DNA of 64,000 nt from Eggerthellaceae bacterium (GTDB lineage: Bacteria > Actinomycetota > Coriobacteriia > Coriobacteriales > Eggerthellaceae): contig WRIS01000001.1 in assembly GCA_009782615.1 (NCBI GenBank), positions 372,001 to 436,000 on the forward strand, in the 5' to 3' direction. Made by a program: the position numbers and the translations under genes. Below the pieces are notes generated by a model that worked only from the letters and a program-made list of their open reading frames with translations, was not told where the DNA came from and did not search any database. This document shows positions 43,299 to 54,121 of this stretch, piece after piece. The stretch's first letter is position 1, and every line of letters begins with the position of its first letter.

Positions 43299-43367
43299 TA
43301 GGGACAGGGGATCAGTGGTTCTATCTTGATCTCAAAACTGGGACAAAATTGTACCGCCCCCTGTCCA
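43299..43367. repeat. GGGACAGGGG palindromic element, divergent copy
   Basis: Begins ATAGGGACAGGGGATCAG and ends GTACCGCCCCCTGTCCAC, so the ends match the elements at 41373 and 42327 in inverted orientation but the interior differs. Lies between the convergent lipoprotein and rsfS genes. Confidence 0.6.
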
Positions 43368-43386
43368 CAGTGCGGGTTGGCAGTGT

Positions 43387-43803
43387 TTACTTTCCCATGA
43401 GTTTCGCGATGCGGTCGGAATATTCGACTTCGGTTAGTCCTGCCTCTTTTGCAAGGTCGATAACAGGAGCGTCGTTCCATAATGCTTCAAGACGATAGTA
43501 GTCCCTGGTTTCGGGTTGAAAAACATGAACGACAAAATCGCCGTAATCAAGCAGCGCCCACAACCCATCGCTCGTTCCTTCACGATGAAGCGGTTTGACT
43601 CCTGCAAGTTCGCGTTCCTTTTCTTCTATTTCATCAACGATGGCTTGCACCTGCCGATTGTTGGCAGCAGTCGCAATAACGAAATAATCCGTTACCGAAA
43701 CCAGTTCACGAACTTCTTGCACCATGATATCGGTTGCCTTCTTTGCATCAGCCGCCTGAGCCGCAACTAACGCCCGCTGTCTTGAATCCATTTCCTTGGT
43801 CAC
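43387..43803 (-). CDS. rsfS: Ribosomal silencing factor RsfS
   Basis: 138 residues from the GTG at 43803, chosen because GAAAGGGA lies five bases upstream; the internal ATG at 43791 has its only purine run too close. RsfS/Iojap core: KKATDIMVQEV, VTDYFVIATAANNRQVQAIV, EGTSDGLWALLDYGDFVVHVF and RDYYRLEALW. Binds L14 and keeps the 50S subunit from joining. Follows yqeK and nadD, the usual nadD-yqeK-rsfS order. Confidence 0.9.
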   Translation of the reverse strand: MTKEMDSRQRALVAAQAADAKKATDIMVQEVRELVSVTDYFVIATAANNRQVQAIVDEIEEKERELAGVKPLHREGTSDGLWALLDYGDFVVHVFQPETRDYYRLEALWNDAPVIDLAKEAGLTEVEYSDRIAKLMGK

Positions 43804-43817
43804 AGAATCCCTTTCGT

Positions 43818-44420
43818 CTAGCCTTGTTGCATCTTCATTATAGAATGGTTCCACACTTTGATGGTGTCGGGGTGTATTCGAGAGCCCCGTTCAACCAAAT
43901 GTTTGAACACCTGTTGATAGGTTCTAAAAAATAATTCGTCAAGGCTTACCAGCCCTATACCCTCGCTCAAACCCGTTCTTGTACGCCCTTGTCGTTCGGG
44001 TTCGATAACGTCAGCAATGTAGAGCACCTTGTCAAGATCGCTCATGTCAAGCGCTCCCGAAGTATGAGAAGCTACTGCTTGTAAAATATCATCTCCGATT
44101 TCAGGGAATTCCTGTTTGAGCGCCACCGCTCCTGTCATTCCGTGAAGCATGTGCGGCATGGATTCCACCAATTCAGCATCTGATGCAACACCCAATTCTG
44201 TTGCACGCAGACGTATTTCGGTGTTGGAATAATCCTTGTCCCAATCGTGGATAAGACCAGCAAGCCGCGCCTTTCGTTCGTCGACTCCGTAAGCACGCGC
44301 AATCACCTCGGCTGTTTCGGCAACGCTCAGTGCATGTTTGAAGCGAAAATCAGAAGCCCGTTCTTTCAGCCTCGCTTTGGTACTTTGGAAAAACTCTTCC
44401 GTCAGACTATACTCACTCAT
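43818..44420 (-). CDS. yqeK: YqeK-type HD phosphohydrolase (diadenosine tetraphosphatase)
   Basis: 200 residues from the ATG at 44420 (AAGGAG six bases upstream, eight-base overlap with nadD). HD-domain ligands: FKHALSVAETA, LIHDWDKDYS and ASHTSGALDMSDLDKVLYIADVIEP. The family hydrolyses Ap4A symmetrically to ADP. Coupled with nadD. Confidence 0.88.
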   Translation of the reverse strand: MSEYSLTEEFFQSTKARLKERASDFRFKHALSVAETAEVIARAYGVDERKARLAGLIHDWDKDYSNTEIRLRATELGVASDAELVESMPHMLHGMTGAVALKQEFPEIGDDILQAVASHTSGALDMSDLDKVLYIADVIEPERQGRTRTGLSEGIGLVSLDELFFRTYQQVFKHLVERGSRIHPDTIKVWNHSIMKMQQG

Positions 44421-45081
44421 GTGCAACTCCTTGGTACAAACCCTCGCGTTCAATGTAGTCAAAAACACGCTGCATCACCAGATAGCGAAGCGATTTGCCC
44501 TCCCCCACGCGTGCGCGCAAATCGGAAGACGATATGGCAAGAGCGGTTACTTCGGCATAGGTGATGGAAAAATCCGAATGAAGCAACAAATCAGCTTTTT
44601 GTTCGTCGGAAACCACATAGCCAGGCCGCGTTGCTGCTATTAAATGGGCAAGCGAAGCGATTGCTGAACTTTCGCGCCATTTGATGATACTGAAAACTGC
44701 GTCGGCACCCGTGATGAAGTACAATTCAACGTTTTCGGGATAATACGCCCGCAAATCACGAAGGGTGTCAACGGTATAGGTGTCCCCCGCACGGTCGATT
44801 TCAAGAGATGACGCATCAAAAAACGGATTGCTCTCACACGCTAAACGACACATCTCGAAACGATGATGCGCAGGGGTAATGTCGAGATGCTTCTTGTAGA
44901 CAGGAACGCCCGCTGGGATGAAAACAATCGCATCCAGCCCGAATTTTTCGCGGATTTGTTCGGCACAGGCAAGATGCCCTATGTGAATAGGGTCGAAGGT
45001 GCCGCCCATGATGCCTAAACGATAGGTGCGCTCAGGGTTATCGAAGCCCAAAGAATCGAAGCGTTCACAAATATGGGTCAC
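44413..45081 (-). CDS. nadD: Nicotinate-nucleotide adenylyltransferase
   Basis: 222 residues. Nucleotidyltransferase motif GGTFDPIHIGHL and the C-terminal ISSSDLRARV. Converts nicotinate mononucleotide to deamido-NAD. One bp after the proA stop region; heads nadD-yqeK-rsfS. Confidence 0.93.
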   Translation of the reverse strand: MTHICERFDSLGFDNPERTYRLGIMGGTFDPIHIGHLACAEQIREKFGLDAIVFIPAGVPVYKKHLDITPAHHRFEMCRLACESNPFFDASSLEIDRAGDTYTVDTLRDLRAYYPENVELYFITGADAVFSIIKWRESSAIASLAHLIAATRPGYVVSDEQKADLLLHSDFSITYAEVTALAISSSDLRARVGEGKSLRYLVMQRVFDYIEREGLYQGVAHE

Positions 45082-46359
45082 TTAATCACGCACCTGCCCA
45101 CTACCGCGAAGGACATACTTATACGAAGTCAGTGCCTCAAGGGCAAACGGCCCACGTGCATGAAGCTTCTGGGTTGAGATGCCGATTTCTGCACCCAGCC
45201 CGAATTGACCCCCGTCGGTAAACGACGTTGCCGCGTTGGCGTAGACCGAAGTTGCGTCAACTGCCGCCAAGAAATTCTCTGCTGCGGTATCGCTTGTGGT
45301 GACTATTGCTTCTGAGTGCTTGGTGCCGTAGGTGTTGATGTGGGTAATGGCTTCTTCAACCCCCGACACGCACTTGATAGCAATTTCTGACGCAAGGTAT
45401 TCGGTCTCCCAATCTTTTTCTGTTGCCAGGTCAACCTCTACAATGCCCGCAGCTTGGGCAATCGAGAGTGCTTGGGTATCAACATGCATGACCACGCCCT
45501 GTGCGGCAAGGTCAGCCATAATAAGCGGCAAGAATTCATCTGCTATCGCAGCGTCCACGAGCAGAGTTTCGGCAGCGTTGCAAACCCCCGTGCGCCGACA
45601 TTTGGAATTGATAATAATTGCCCGTGCGCTGTCAAAATCAGCCGAAGCCTCCACATAAACGTGGCAGTTACCCGTACCTGTTTCGATGACAGGAACCTTA
45701 GAGTGTTCGACACAATGGTTAATAAGCCCTGCTCCACCGCGGGGAATCAGCACATCCACAATGCCATGCAGGCTCATGAGTTCATCAGTTGCTGCTCTGT
45801 CACTCGTTTTGATGGCCGCAATGCAGTCATCGGGCATACCTGCTGCAATCGCCGCTTCTAAAAGAACGTCGGCGATGAGATTATTTGAAAGAAGCGCCGC
45901 TGACCCACCACGCAACACCACAGCATTTCCTGTTTTGATGCAAATACCCCCAGCATCAGCCGTCACGTTCGGGCGAGCCTCATACACCATGGCAACCACG
46001 CCAAGCGGCACGCTTACGCGCGTGAGTTCGATGCCGTTATACAAAGTGCGTTGTTGCTGAACAACACCAAGCGGGTCGGGAAGTGTCGCTAAATCTTCGA
46101 GGGCGCAAGCCATTCCTTCGATACGCGATTCGTCCAACATTAAGCGGTCAAGCAGGCTTTCCTTCATGCCTGCCGCCCGTTCGCGTTCCATGTCTTGTTC
46201 GTTTGCCGAAACAATGGCAGACGTGGATTGCCGCAAGGCATCTGCCATGGCTCTGAGCGCATGATTGCGCTCTTCTGCTGAAGTGGTCGCAAGTTTCATA
46301 GCAGCACGTTTGGCTGCAAGCGCAATTTCACGCACACTTTGTGTTGAAGACTCACTCAT
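45082..46359 (-). CDS. proA: Gamma-glutamyl phosphate reductase
   Basis: 425 residues, aldehyde-dehydrogenase-like fold with the catalytic Cys in KCRRTGVCNAAETLLVD and the NTYGTKHSEAIVT region. Second step of proline synthesis. Follows proB on the same strand, with a repeat-filled 77-bp spacer. Confidence 0.94.
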   Translation of the reverse strand: MSESSTQSVREIALAAKRAAMKLATTSAEERNHALRAMADALRQSTSAIVSANEQDMERERAAGMKESLLDRLMLDESRIEGMACALEDLATLPDPLGVVQQQRTLYNGIELTRVSVPLGVVAMVYEARPNVTADAGGICIKTGNAVVLRGGSAALLSNNLIADVLLEAAIAAGMPDDCIAAIKTSDRAATDELMSLHGIVDVLIPRGGAGLINHCVEHSKVPVIETGTGNCHVYVEASADFDSARAIIINSKCRRTGVCNAAETLLVDAAIADEFLPLIMADLAAQGVVMHVDTQALSIAQAAGIVEVDLATEKDWETEYLASEIAIKCVSGVEEAITHINTYGTKHSEAIVTTSDTAAENFLAAVDATSVYANAATSFTDGGQFGLGAEIGISTQKLHARGPFALEALTSYKYVLRGSGQVRD

Positions 46360-46384
46360 ACCTTGGCTCCTTTGTCTTGTCGTC

Positions 46385-46432
46385 CTTGTCTCGGTTTATC
46401 TCAGCTTATCTTGGCTTATCTTGGCTTATACC
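46385..46432. repeat. TCTTGGCTTA tandem repeat between proB and proA
   Basis: Three to four units of ten bases (TCTCAGCTTA, TCTTGGCTTA, TCTTGGCTTA, then TACC) in the spacer upstream of the proA start codon. Confidence 0.75.
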
Positions 46433-46436
46433 TATT

Positions 46437-47564
46437 TTATTCGAACATGACTAAATCATCACGGTGAATAATCGGCTTACTTGAAGCGTTATCCCCCGTG
46501 CGTTCAGAGGGTTTATCCTGGTTAGAAAGACCGCAGACGCGCTGCAATTCATCGGCAGATGTTGCCACTTTGCCACGCGCGAACAAATGGCCCGTGCAAT
46601 CCTTGATGTCAACAATGTCGTCAGCCTCAAAACTGCCTTCCACGCTTGCGATGCCCACGCATAAAAGCGAACTTCCCTGAGCGATAAGCGCCGTTTTGGC
46701 ACCAGTGTCAACCGTAAGCGTTCCTTTTGCAGCATCCCCCAGCGCAATCCAGAGCTTTTTCGGGGTGATGTCATGAGGTATTTCGCGCGCTTGGAAACGG
46801 GTTCCCTGTTCGTTGCCGTTCACGACATCAACCAACACGTTTTCTCGGCGCCCGTTGCAGATAACCATTTCGATTCCTGCCACCATGAGCACCCGTGCTG
46901 CCGTAATTTTCGTAACCATGCCGCCCGAACCAACCGTTGTCCCTGCTCCTTGCGCGTAACCTATCAATTCTTCGCTGATAAATTCAACGTGCGGAATCAG
47001 GCGGGCATCATCATAGAAATGCGGGTTCTTGTCGAAAAGCCCCTCGATATCTGAGAGTACCACCATCAAATCCGCCTGAATAAGACAGGCAACCAAAGCG
47101 GCAAGGGTGTCGTTATCGCCAAAGCGAATTTGTTCGACACTCACCGTGTCGTTTTCATTGACGATAGGGATAACATCCAGTTCAAGCAAACGCAACAAGG
47201 TATCGCGTGCATGAAGATATGATTTGCGGTCGGCGGTTTCACGGCGCGTGAGTAAAACCGTTGAAGTGATGATGTTATAGGGCGCAAACGCTTCAGCATA
47301 GGCACTTGTTAAGGCATTTTGCCCAACCGACGCTGCTGCCTGAAGGCTCGGCATGTCGGCGGGGCGCTCGGTTATTCCCAGCGCCTCAAGGCCGCACGCA
47401 ATCGCCGCTGAGGTCACAATGATGGGCTGGTAGCCTGCTTTTTTTACCTCGACTACCTGAGTTGCAAGATTACGCAGAAAAGCATAATCGACCTTGCCCT
47501 CTTTTGTGGTTAAGGTCGATGATCCGATTTTTATTACAATCTTTTTTGTCACCACATGCCTCAT
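46437..47564 (-). CDS. proB: Glutamate 5-kinase with PUA domain
   Basis: 375 residues. Amino-acid kinase fold (KKIVIKIGSSTLTTKEG, FGDNDTLAALVACLIQADLM, GTTVGSGGMVTKITAA) and a C-terminal PUA domain from about residue 275. First step of proline synthesis, usually proline-inhibited. The C-terminus has an added polar tail (QDKPSERTGDNASSKPIIHR). Confidence 0.94.
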   Translation of the reverse strand: MRHVVTKKIVIKIGSSTLTTKEGKVDYAFLRNLATQVVEVKKAGYQPIIVTSAAIACGLEALGITERPADMPSLQAAASVGQNALTSAYAEAFAPYNIITSTVLLTRRETADRKSYLHARDTLLRLLELDVIPIVNENDTVSVEQIRFGDNDTLAALVACLIQADLMVVLSDIEGLFDKNPHFYDDARLIPHVEFISEELIGYAQGAGTTVGSGGMVTKITAARVLMVAGIEMVICNGRRENVLVDVVNGNEQGTRFQAREIPHDITPKKLWIALGDAAKGTLTVDTGAKTALIAQGSSLLCVGIASVEGSFEADDIVDIKDCTGHLFARGKVATSADELQRVCGLSNQDKPSERTGDNASSKPIIHRDDLVMFE

Positions 47565-47614
47565 CGTTAAAATCTAGCCCTGTCGATTATATCTATTTGC
47601 TACACCACGTGCGC

Positions 47615-49012
<1,398 letters not shown>

Positions 49013-49028
49013 TTACGCCGTTCTTTCC

Positions 49029-49067
49029 TAAAAAATATGCCTCCTGCCATAATAGTACAGGAGGCAT
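49029..49067 (-). terminator. Rho-independent terminator after rpmA
   Basis: Minus strand: ATGCCTCCTG, 11-base loop, CAGGAGGCAT (perfect ten-bp stem, 49067-49037), followed by ATTTTTTAGG. Placed between rpmA and obgE, so obgE is expressed by read-through or its own promoter. Confidence 0.88.
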
Positions 49068-49102
49068 TCACAGATTAAGTGAATCAGTTAAATGCTCATA
49101 CG

Positions 49103-49354
49103 TTATGCACCAGGGCGCACATGAACTTTCCGACGATTGCCGCGCGTAAATTCCACGATGCCATCGCAAAGCGCAAACAAGGTGTCGTCTTTGCCGCGTC
49201 CGACATTTTCACCCGGGTGAAAATGCGTGCCGCGTTGACGAACGATGATATTTCCTGTCGTGACCACTTCTCCACCAAAACGCTTGACACCTAAACGTTG
49301 AGCGTTTGAATCGCGACCGTTGCGAGTGGAGCCAAGACCTTTCTTATGTGCCAT
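49103..49354 (-). CDS. rpmA: 50S ribosomal protein L27
   Basis: 83 residues, [19 protein letters not shown] start (no cleavable N-terminal extension) and the [16 protein letters not shown]-type core. 18 bp after rplU. Confidence 0.96.
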   Translation of the reverse strand: MAHKKGLGSTRNGRDSNAQRLGVKRFGGEVVTTGNIIVRQRGTHFHPGENVGRGKDDTLFALCDGIVEFTRGNRRKVHVRPGA

Positions 49355-49372
49355 TAGTCTATCCCTCTCTCA

Positions 49373-50149
49373 CTATTCTTCAGATTTCTTATCACTCGCT
49401 GCCGATTTAGCAGGAGCCTTGCTCGCGGCGGGTTTCTTTGCCGCAGCAGGTTTAGCAGCAGTTTCAGCTTTTGCAGCTGGTTTCGCCGCAGGTTTCTTTG
49501 CAGCTGGTTTTGCAGCGGCAGCCTTTTCAGCAGCAGGTTTCGCTGCGGTTTTGCTTGCAGTTGCTGCCTTTGCAGGAGCAGCTTTCGCTGCAGCCGCAGG
49601 TTTAGCAGCCGCACTTGCAGCGGGTTTCTTCGTTGCAGCAGCGGCCTTTTCAGCAGCAGGTTTTGCAGCAGCCTTTGCGGCAGGTTTTACCGCAGGTTTA
49701 GCAGTGCTTGCTACCTTTTCCGTAGCGACCGATGCCGCTTCAACCTTTTCAGCCTTCGCAGCACTTGCTTTTGCAGGAGCCGCCTTTGCAGCAGGTTTTT
49801 GGGCTACGCTTGCTTTCGGCGCTACTTTCGTTTCTGCTTTTGAAGTGCCCACAGCAGCTATTTGAAGGCGCGTGAGGTTTTGACGATGCCCGCGCAGCTT
49901 TTTGTAGTTCTTGCGCTTCTTGAACTTAAAGACGAGTTGCTTTTCGCCCTTGAATTGCTCGAGCACTACTGCTTCGACCTTGGTTTTTGCGGCTTTTTGG
50001 GGGTCGGCTTCTATTTTTGTGCCGTCAACAATACAAATAGCTTCGAGTTCAACTTTTCCGCCCTCTTCAACATCAAGTTTCTCAACGGCGATGATATCGC
50101 CAGCAGCAACTTTATACTGTTTTCCGCCTGTTCTTACAATTGCGTACAT
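49373..50149 (-). CDS. rplU: 50S ribosomal protein L21 with long Ala/Lys/Pro C-terminal extension
   Basis: 258 residues from the ATG at 50149 (AAGGAG upstream). The first 101 residues are a complete L21 (MYAIVRTGGKQYKV, KFKKRKNYKKLRGHRQ). The remaining 157 are low complexity, made of AAKPAAKPA and KAAPAKA repeats like histone H1 tails, ending in SDKKSEE. The tail triples the size and is expected to be basic and disordered, perhaps binding rRNA or DNA. The strong promoter at 50190-50218 drives rplU-rpmA. Confidence 0.93.
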   Translation of the reverse strand: MYAIVRTGGKQYKVAAGDIIAVEKLDVEEGGKVELEAICIVDGTKIEADPQKAAKTKVEAVVLEQFKGEKQLVFKFKKRKNYKKLRGHRQNLTRLQIAAVGTSKAETKVAPKASVAQKPAAKAAPAKASAAKAEKVEAASVATEKVASTAKPAVKPAAKAAAKPAAEKAAAATKKPAASAAAKPAAAAKAAPAKAATASKTAAKPAAEKAAAAKPAAKKPAAKPAAKAETAAKPAAAKKPAASKAPAKSAASDKKSEE

Positions 50150-50189
50150 GATTGGTTTCTCCTTGAAATGTGATAAAACGCAAAGAGTC

Positions 50190-50218
50190 ATCTTATCAGC
50201 GCCCACACGGCAAGTCAA
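50190..50218 (-). promoter_or_regulatory. Sigma70 promoter of rplU-rpmA
   Basis: Minus strand TTGACT (50218-50213), 17-bp spacer, TAAGAT (50195-50190). Start expected about 35 bp before the ATG, with no room for a long leader. Confidence 0.75.
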
Positions 50219-50383
50219 TAAATTGATGGGCAACAAAAGCGATTTTTTAGAAAATTTTCCAAAAACCTCACGTATCCCATAATTTCAGGGGTGAAAATAA
50301 GGTTTCAGCACCTCGAAATCAAAGAAAATCGAAGGCAATCCCCTTCTGCAAGCAGTCTACACACGGTCTAATGCTGTGAAAAT

Positions 50384-53011
50384 TTAGTGAGCCTCCGCCC
50401 ACGTATCGCCGAAGGAAACATCCACCACTAAAGGAACCGCCAATTCCACGATGCCCTCCATCGTTTCTTTCACCATGGCGCAAAGCGCTTCAATTTCAGC
50501 TTCAGGCACCGAAAAATCTAATTCGTCGTGCACCTGCAACATGAGTTTCGCCGCAAAGCCCTCTTCCATCAGTCGGCGCTGCACTTCTATCATCGCAAGT
50601 TTGATAATATCAGCAGCACTTCCCTGCATCGGGTGATTCATGGCGATGCGCTCCCCGAAGCCTCGCTGCGCGCCGTTGCCGCGCAATTCAGGCACATGGC
50701 GCTTGCGTCCAAACATGGTAAGGGCAAAGCCGCTTTCCTTAGCGTCGCTGATAGTGCGGTCAAGATAGCTGCGCACCTCAGGGTATGCCAGAAAATAACG
50801 GTCGATTATGTCTTTTGCTTCACCAAAGGCTATGCCTAAGTTTTGGGAAAGCCCAAAAGCCTGTTGCCCGTAAACAATACCGAAGTTGACCGCTTTCGCA
50901 CGGCTTCGCAGTTCAGGTGTTATTTCTGAAAGCGGCAAATCAAAAACGCGTGATGCCGTGCCCGCATGAAAATCGGTACCCGATTTGAAGGCTTCAATCA
51001 AGCCTGCGTCTTGGGAAAGATGCGCCAGCAAACGCAATTCTATCTGCGAATAATCGGCAGAAAGGAACTTTTCTCCTGCGCTAAGCGGCACGAAACATTC
51101 ACGAATTTGGCGTCCGAAATCGGTGCGTACGGGAATATTTTGCAGATTCGGGTCAGAAGAAGAAAGCCGCCCCGTTGTCGTCACCATTTCATTGAAGCTG
51201 GTGTGCACCCGCCCATCACTTCTGCGCATGCGAGGAAGTGCGTCAATATAGGTTGACTTTATCTTCGCCATTTCGCGATACGACAAAATCATGTCAGGGA
51301 GTTCGTGTTCGGCGGCAAGTTCCTTCAACACAGCGGCGTTGGTTGAAAAGCCCGTTTGAATCTTTTTGCGCGGCGTCAAGCCTAAGCGTTCAAAGAGGAT
51401 ATGCGCAAGCTGCTTGGGAGAATCAATGTTGAACTCCTCACCCGCGCTTTCATATATCCGCGTGCGAAGCGCTTCCAGCTTTTCTGCCGTTTGTTCCCCT
51501 AAAACAGCCAAGCGGTCAACATCGATTGCCACCCCCGTGCGCTCGATGAGCGCAAGTACGGCAATGAGCGGCGCGTCAATGCTGCGATAGGCTTCTTCAA
51601 CGCCGTCTTGGGCGAGCGCTTCGGTTAAGGGGTCAACCAAAAACCGCGCGGCGGCGGCGAAGAGCGCAAGGCGACTTATATCATCGCTCGCTTCGGGAAG
51701 GATGCTTTCGCAGTGGCGCTCCATCAGCGCTTCAACCGAATAGGTGTTTGCCGATGAATCAAGGATATATCCTGCAAGCCCTAAATCGAAGGCATCCAGG
51801 GCAAACAGGTCAGTGTCTTGTATGAGCGCTGCCTGCGCGGTGTCAGCAGGATACACGTGACGCAATAAAGTCTTCACGTCAACGGCAGCAAAAGCACCTT
51901 CAGCCACGATGCGGGCGAACATTTGACGCGCGGATTCTCCCTCGAAATACGCACTCCCCTTTTCGGTGTTGACCACCAAAAATAAAGATGCATCAAAAAG
52001 AGATGCCTGAGCATTTTCCTCAAACACAAGCCCCACGCGTTGATGAGCCGCAAGGGCGTCACCCACTAAAGCTTCGGCTTGTGCAGGGTCTTTTATGAGC
52101 GGCTCCCACGCCAATTTTGCTTGCGCGCCCTTCTTTTCCTTACCGATGAGGCTCAAGGTCTTTGCCAAATGCGCATTTAAGCGCAGTTTTCCGAAGGCAA
52201 CGCTGACGGCTTCTTCGGAAAAACTCGGAAACACCAGCGCTTCCAAATCGAGTGGAAAATCAAGGTCGCACACAATGGTCGCAACTTCACGACTCACAAA
52301 AGCCGCTTCCTTATTGTCCCGCACGTTTTCAAGCTGCTTGCCTTTGAGCTTGTCGAGGTTTTCGTACAAGCCCTCAAGCGATTCAAAATCTTGCAGCAGT
52401 TTCGCCGCAGTTTTTTCGCCGATGCCAGGCACGCCAGGAATGTTATCGGAACTGTCCCCCTTAAGCCCCAAGAAATCAGGAACCTGAGAAGGTTTGATGC
52501 CGTAGCGCTCAACCACTTCGTCAGGCCCGTATAAGGCAATGTCGGTAATGCCCTTTTTCGTGGTCACAATCTGGGTCAAATCGCTTGCCAACTGATAAGC
52601 GTCTTTGTCGCCCGTTACCAGCAAGCTTTCAAAACCTAAGGCTTCATTGCGGGCGGCGATGGTTCCTAAGATGTCATCGCCCTCCCAGCCGTCAATCTTG
52701 ATAACGGGAATGTCCATGGAGTGCAAAATGTCTTCAATCAGCGGAAACTGCACCCGCAGGCTGTCGTCCATGGGAGGACGTTGCGCCTTATAACGCTCGA
52801 GCGCCTCCATCCGAAATTGGGGGCGCCCAGCGTCAAAAGCACAGACGATTGCATCGGGTTGTGCGATGTCGATAAATTTAAGAAGCATGGACAAAAAGCC
52901 GAATACCGCATGCGTCGGTGTTCCGTCAGGAGCATTCATCGTGGGCGGTACTGCGTGAAAGGCGCGATGCATCAAGGAATTACCATCGAGCACCGCAATC
53001 TTTTTCGTCAT
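50384..53011 (-). CDS. polA: DNA polymerase I
   Basis: 875 residues from the ATG at 53011 (AAGGAT seven bases upstream). Order: 5'-3' exonuclease (VLDGNSLMHRAFHA, VTGDKDAYQL, LKGDSSDNIPGVPGIG), a middle domain, and the family A polymerase (LLSADYSQIELRLLAHL, RSRAKAVNFGIVYG, QVHDELDF). In the middle domain the DxE and other 3'-5' exonuclease acid residues are not visible (the strand reads RVGLVFEENAQ), so proofreading is probably lost, as in Thermus and Bacillus Pol I. Confidence 0.95.
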   Translation of the reverse strand: MTKKIAVLDGNSLMHRAFHAVPPTMNAPDGTPTHAVFGFLSMLLKFIDIAQPDAIVCAFDAGRPQFRMEALERYKAQRPPMDDSLRVQFPLIEDILHSMDIPVIKIDGWEGDDILGTIAARNEALGFESLLVTGDKDAYQLASDLTQIVTTKKGITDIALYGPDEVVERYGIKPSQVPDFLGLKGDSSDNIPGVPGIGEKTAAKLLQDFESLEGLYENLDKLKGKQLENVRDNKEAAFVSREVATIVCDLDFPLDLEALVFPSFSEEAVSVAFGKLRLNAHLAKTLSLIGKEKKGAQAKLAWEPLIKDPAQAEALVGDALAAHQRVGLVFEENAQASLFDASLFLVVNTEKGSAYFEGESARQMFARIVAEGAFAAVDVKTLLRHVYPADTAQAALIQDTDLFALDAFDLGLAGYILDSSANTYSVEALMERHCESILPEASDDISRLALFAAAARFLVDPLTEALAQDGVEEAYRSIDAPLIAVLALIERTGVAIDVDRLAVLGEQTAEKLEALRTRIYESAGEEFNIDSPKQLAHILFERLGLTPRKKIQTGFSTNAAVLKELAAEHELPDMILSYREMAKIKSTYIDALPRMRRSDGRVHTSFNEMVTTTGRLSSSDPNLQNIPVRTDFGRQIRECFVPLSAGEKFLSADYSQIELRLLAHLSQDAGLIEAFKSGTDFHAGTASRVFDLPLSEITPELRSRAKAVNFGIVYGQQAFGLSQNLGIAFGEAKDIIDRYFLAYPEVRSYLDRTISDAKESGFALTMFGRKRHVPELRGNGAQRGFGERIAMNHPMQGSAADIIKLAMIEVQRRLMEEGFAAKLMLQVHDELDFSVPEAEIEALCAMVKETMEGIVELAVPLVVDVSFGDTWAEAH

Positions 53012-53055
53012 CGGCTTATCCTTACTCCCAACAATCGGCAAACACGTGTTGCTGC

Positions 53056-53126
53056 TTTTCCCGTTTCGCGTTGTTACTTTTCCCGTTTCGCGTTGTTACT
53101 TCGCGTTGTTACTTCGCGCTCTTACT
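53056..53126. repeat. Tandem repeat CGCGTTGTTACTT between polA and metQ
   Basis: Two 22-base units (CGTTGTTACTTTTCCCGTTT-CG) followed by two or three 13-base units (CGCGTTGTTACTT, CGCGCTCTTACTT). Fills the spacer between the metQ stop and polA start. Confidence 0.8.
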
Positions 53127-53988
53127 TCTTAATGTCATCCAAACTGGAAAGTTTCCCAGGATAGATGCACAAAGGCTCGAAATGAATCTTGCCCGCAGAA
53201 GCAAGCGTGGTTTTGTTTTCCTTATTGTAATCCTCAAGATAGGGGAAATGTTGGAAGTAGTTCGCGTCCAAATCGCCCTCGCTCAAAGCAACGTTGGGCT
53301 GTACATAATCGGAAAACTCGATAATCTCAAGCGTGTAACCTTGTGCTTCTATCAGCGGCTTGGCGAACTCGAGAATTTCTGCATGAGGAGCAGGGGAGGC
53401 ACCAACGCGAATAACGGTGTTGGCAGGGTCTTTCCTGTCTAAAACGAGTACTGAGGGAATCTCGACAAAGACCACGGCGCCAGCATAGGTTTCGTTGATG
53501 TAGTTCTTCACTTCCGCACCTTGCAGCACTTCAATAAGCACCCGCGTCTTTTCGGCACCCATGTCTTCTGCCCGAACGGCAATAAGGTTGGCGTATTCAT
53601 TCGCCGCATCCGAAGCGGGGTCTTCGCCCGCAAGAACCGTAGTCGTGTCGAGTCCAGCGCTCAGGGCGTAGTTGCCGTTGATGACGGCAAAGTCAACATC
53701 TTCTAAGGTACGCGGCAAAGCGGCTGCTTCAGCTTCAATAATCTCGATGTTGTAGGGGTTTTCAACAATGTCGTTTTTCGTTGCGGTCAATCCAGTACCC
53801 TCGCGCAACTTGATGAGCCCTTGGGCTTCTAACAATAACAACGCTCGTGCTTCGTTGGTGGTGTCAGACGGAACCGCAATCGTATAAGAACCTGAGCCCC
53901 CATTCGACCCCGAAGTGCAGCCCACCAGTGAGAAGCACAAAGCGCCTGCCAAAAGAAGTGCTCCTATCAAACCAATCTTTCTTTTCAT
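53122..53988 (-). CDS. metQ: Methionine ABC transporter substrate-binding lipoprotein
   Basis: 288 residues, NlpA/MetQ family. Signal peptide with lipobox LVGCTS, then YTIAVPSDTTNEARALLLLE and GDLDANYFQHFPYLEDYN, typical for D/L-methionine binders. Follows metI by 133 bp with a TTTC microsatellite at 53996-54016 in between. Confidence 0.92.
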   Translation of the reverse strand: MKRKIGLIGALLLAGALCFSLVGCTSGSNGGSGSYTIAVPSDTTNEARALLLLEAQGLIKLREGTGLTATKNDIVENPYNIEIIEAEAAALPRTLEDVDFAVINGNYALSAGLDTTTVLAGEDPASDAANEYANLIAVRAEDMGAEKTRVLIEVLQGAEVKNYINETYAGAVVFVEIPSVLVLDRKDPANTVIRVGASPAPHAEILEFAKPLIEAQGYTLEIIEFSDYVQPNVALSEGDLDANYFQHFPYLEDYNKENKTTLASAGKIHFEPLCIYPGKLSSLDDIKK

Positions 53989-54121
53989 AATCCTTTTCCT
54001 TTCTTTCTTTCTTTTCCCTTGTTTCTTACTATCAACGCAGATGATGTGAGTCAGTTTTTCTATCTTTTTCGTTTACTATTGCTATCTTTCTGTTTAGGTA
54101 GCCCTTTATTCGTCTGCTTCT

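Noticed and set aside
49320-49865. Plus-strand Ala/Phe/Gly-rich frame that looks like a membrane protein
   Set aside because: It is the complement of the repetitive L21 tail; no ribosome site, composition explained by the AAKPA repeat.
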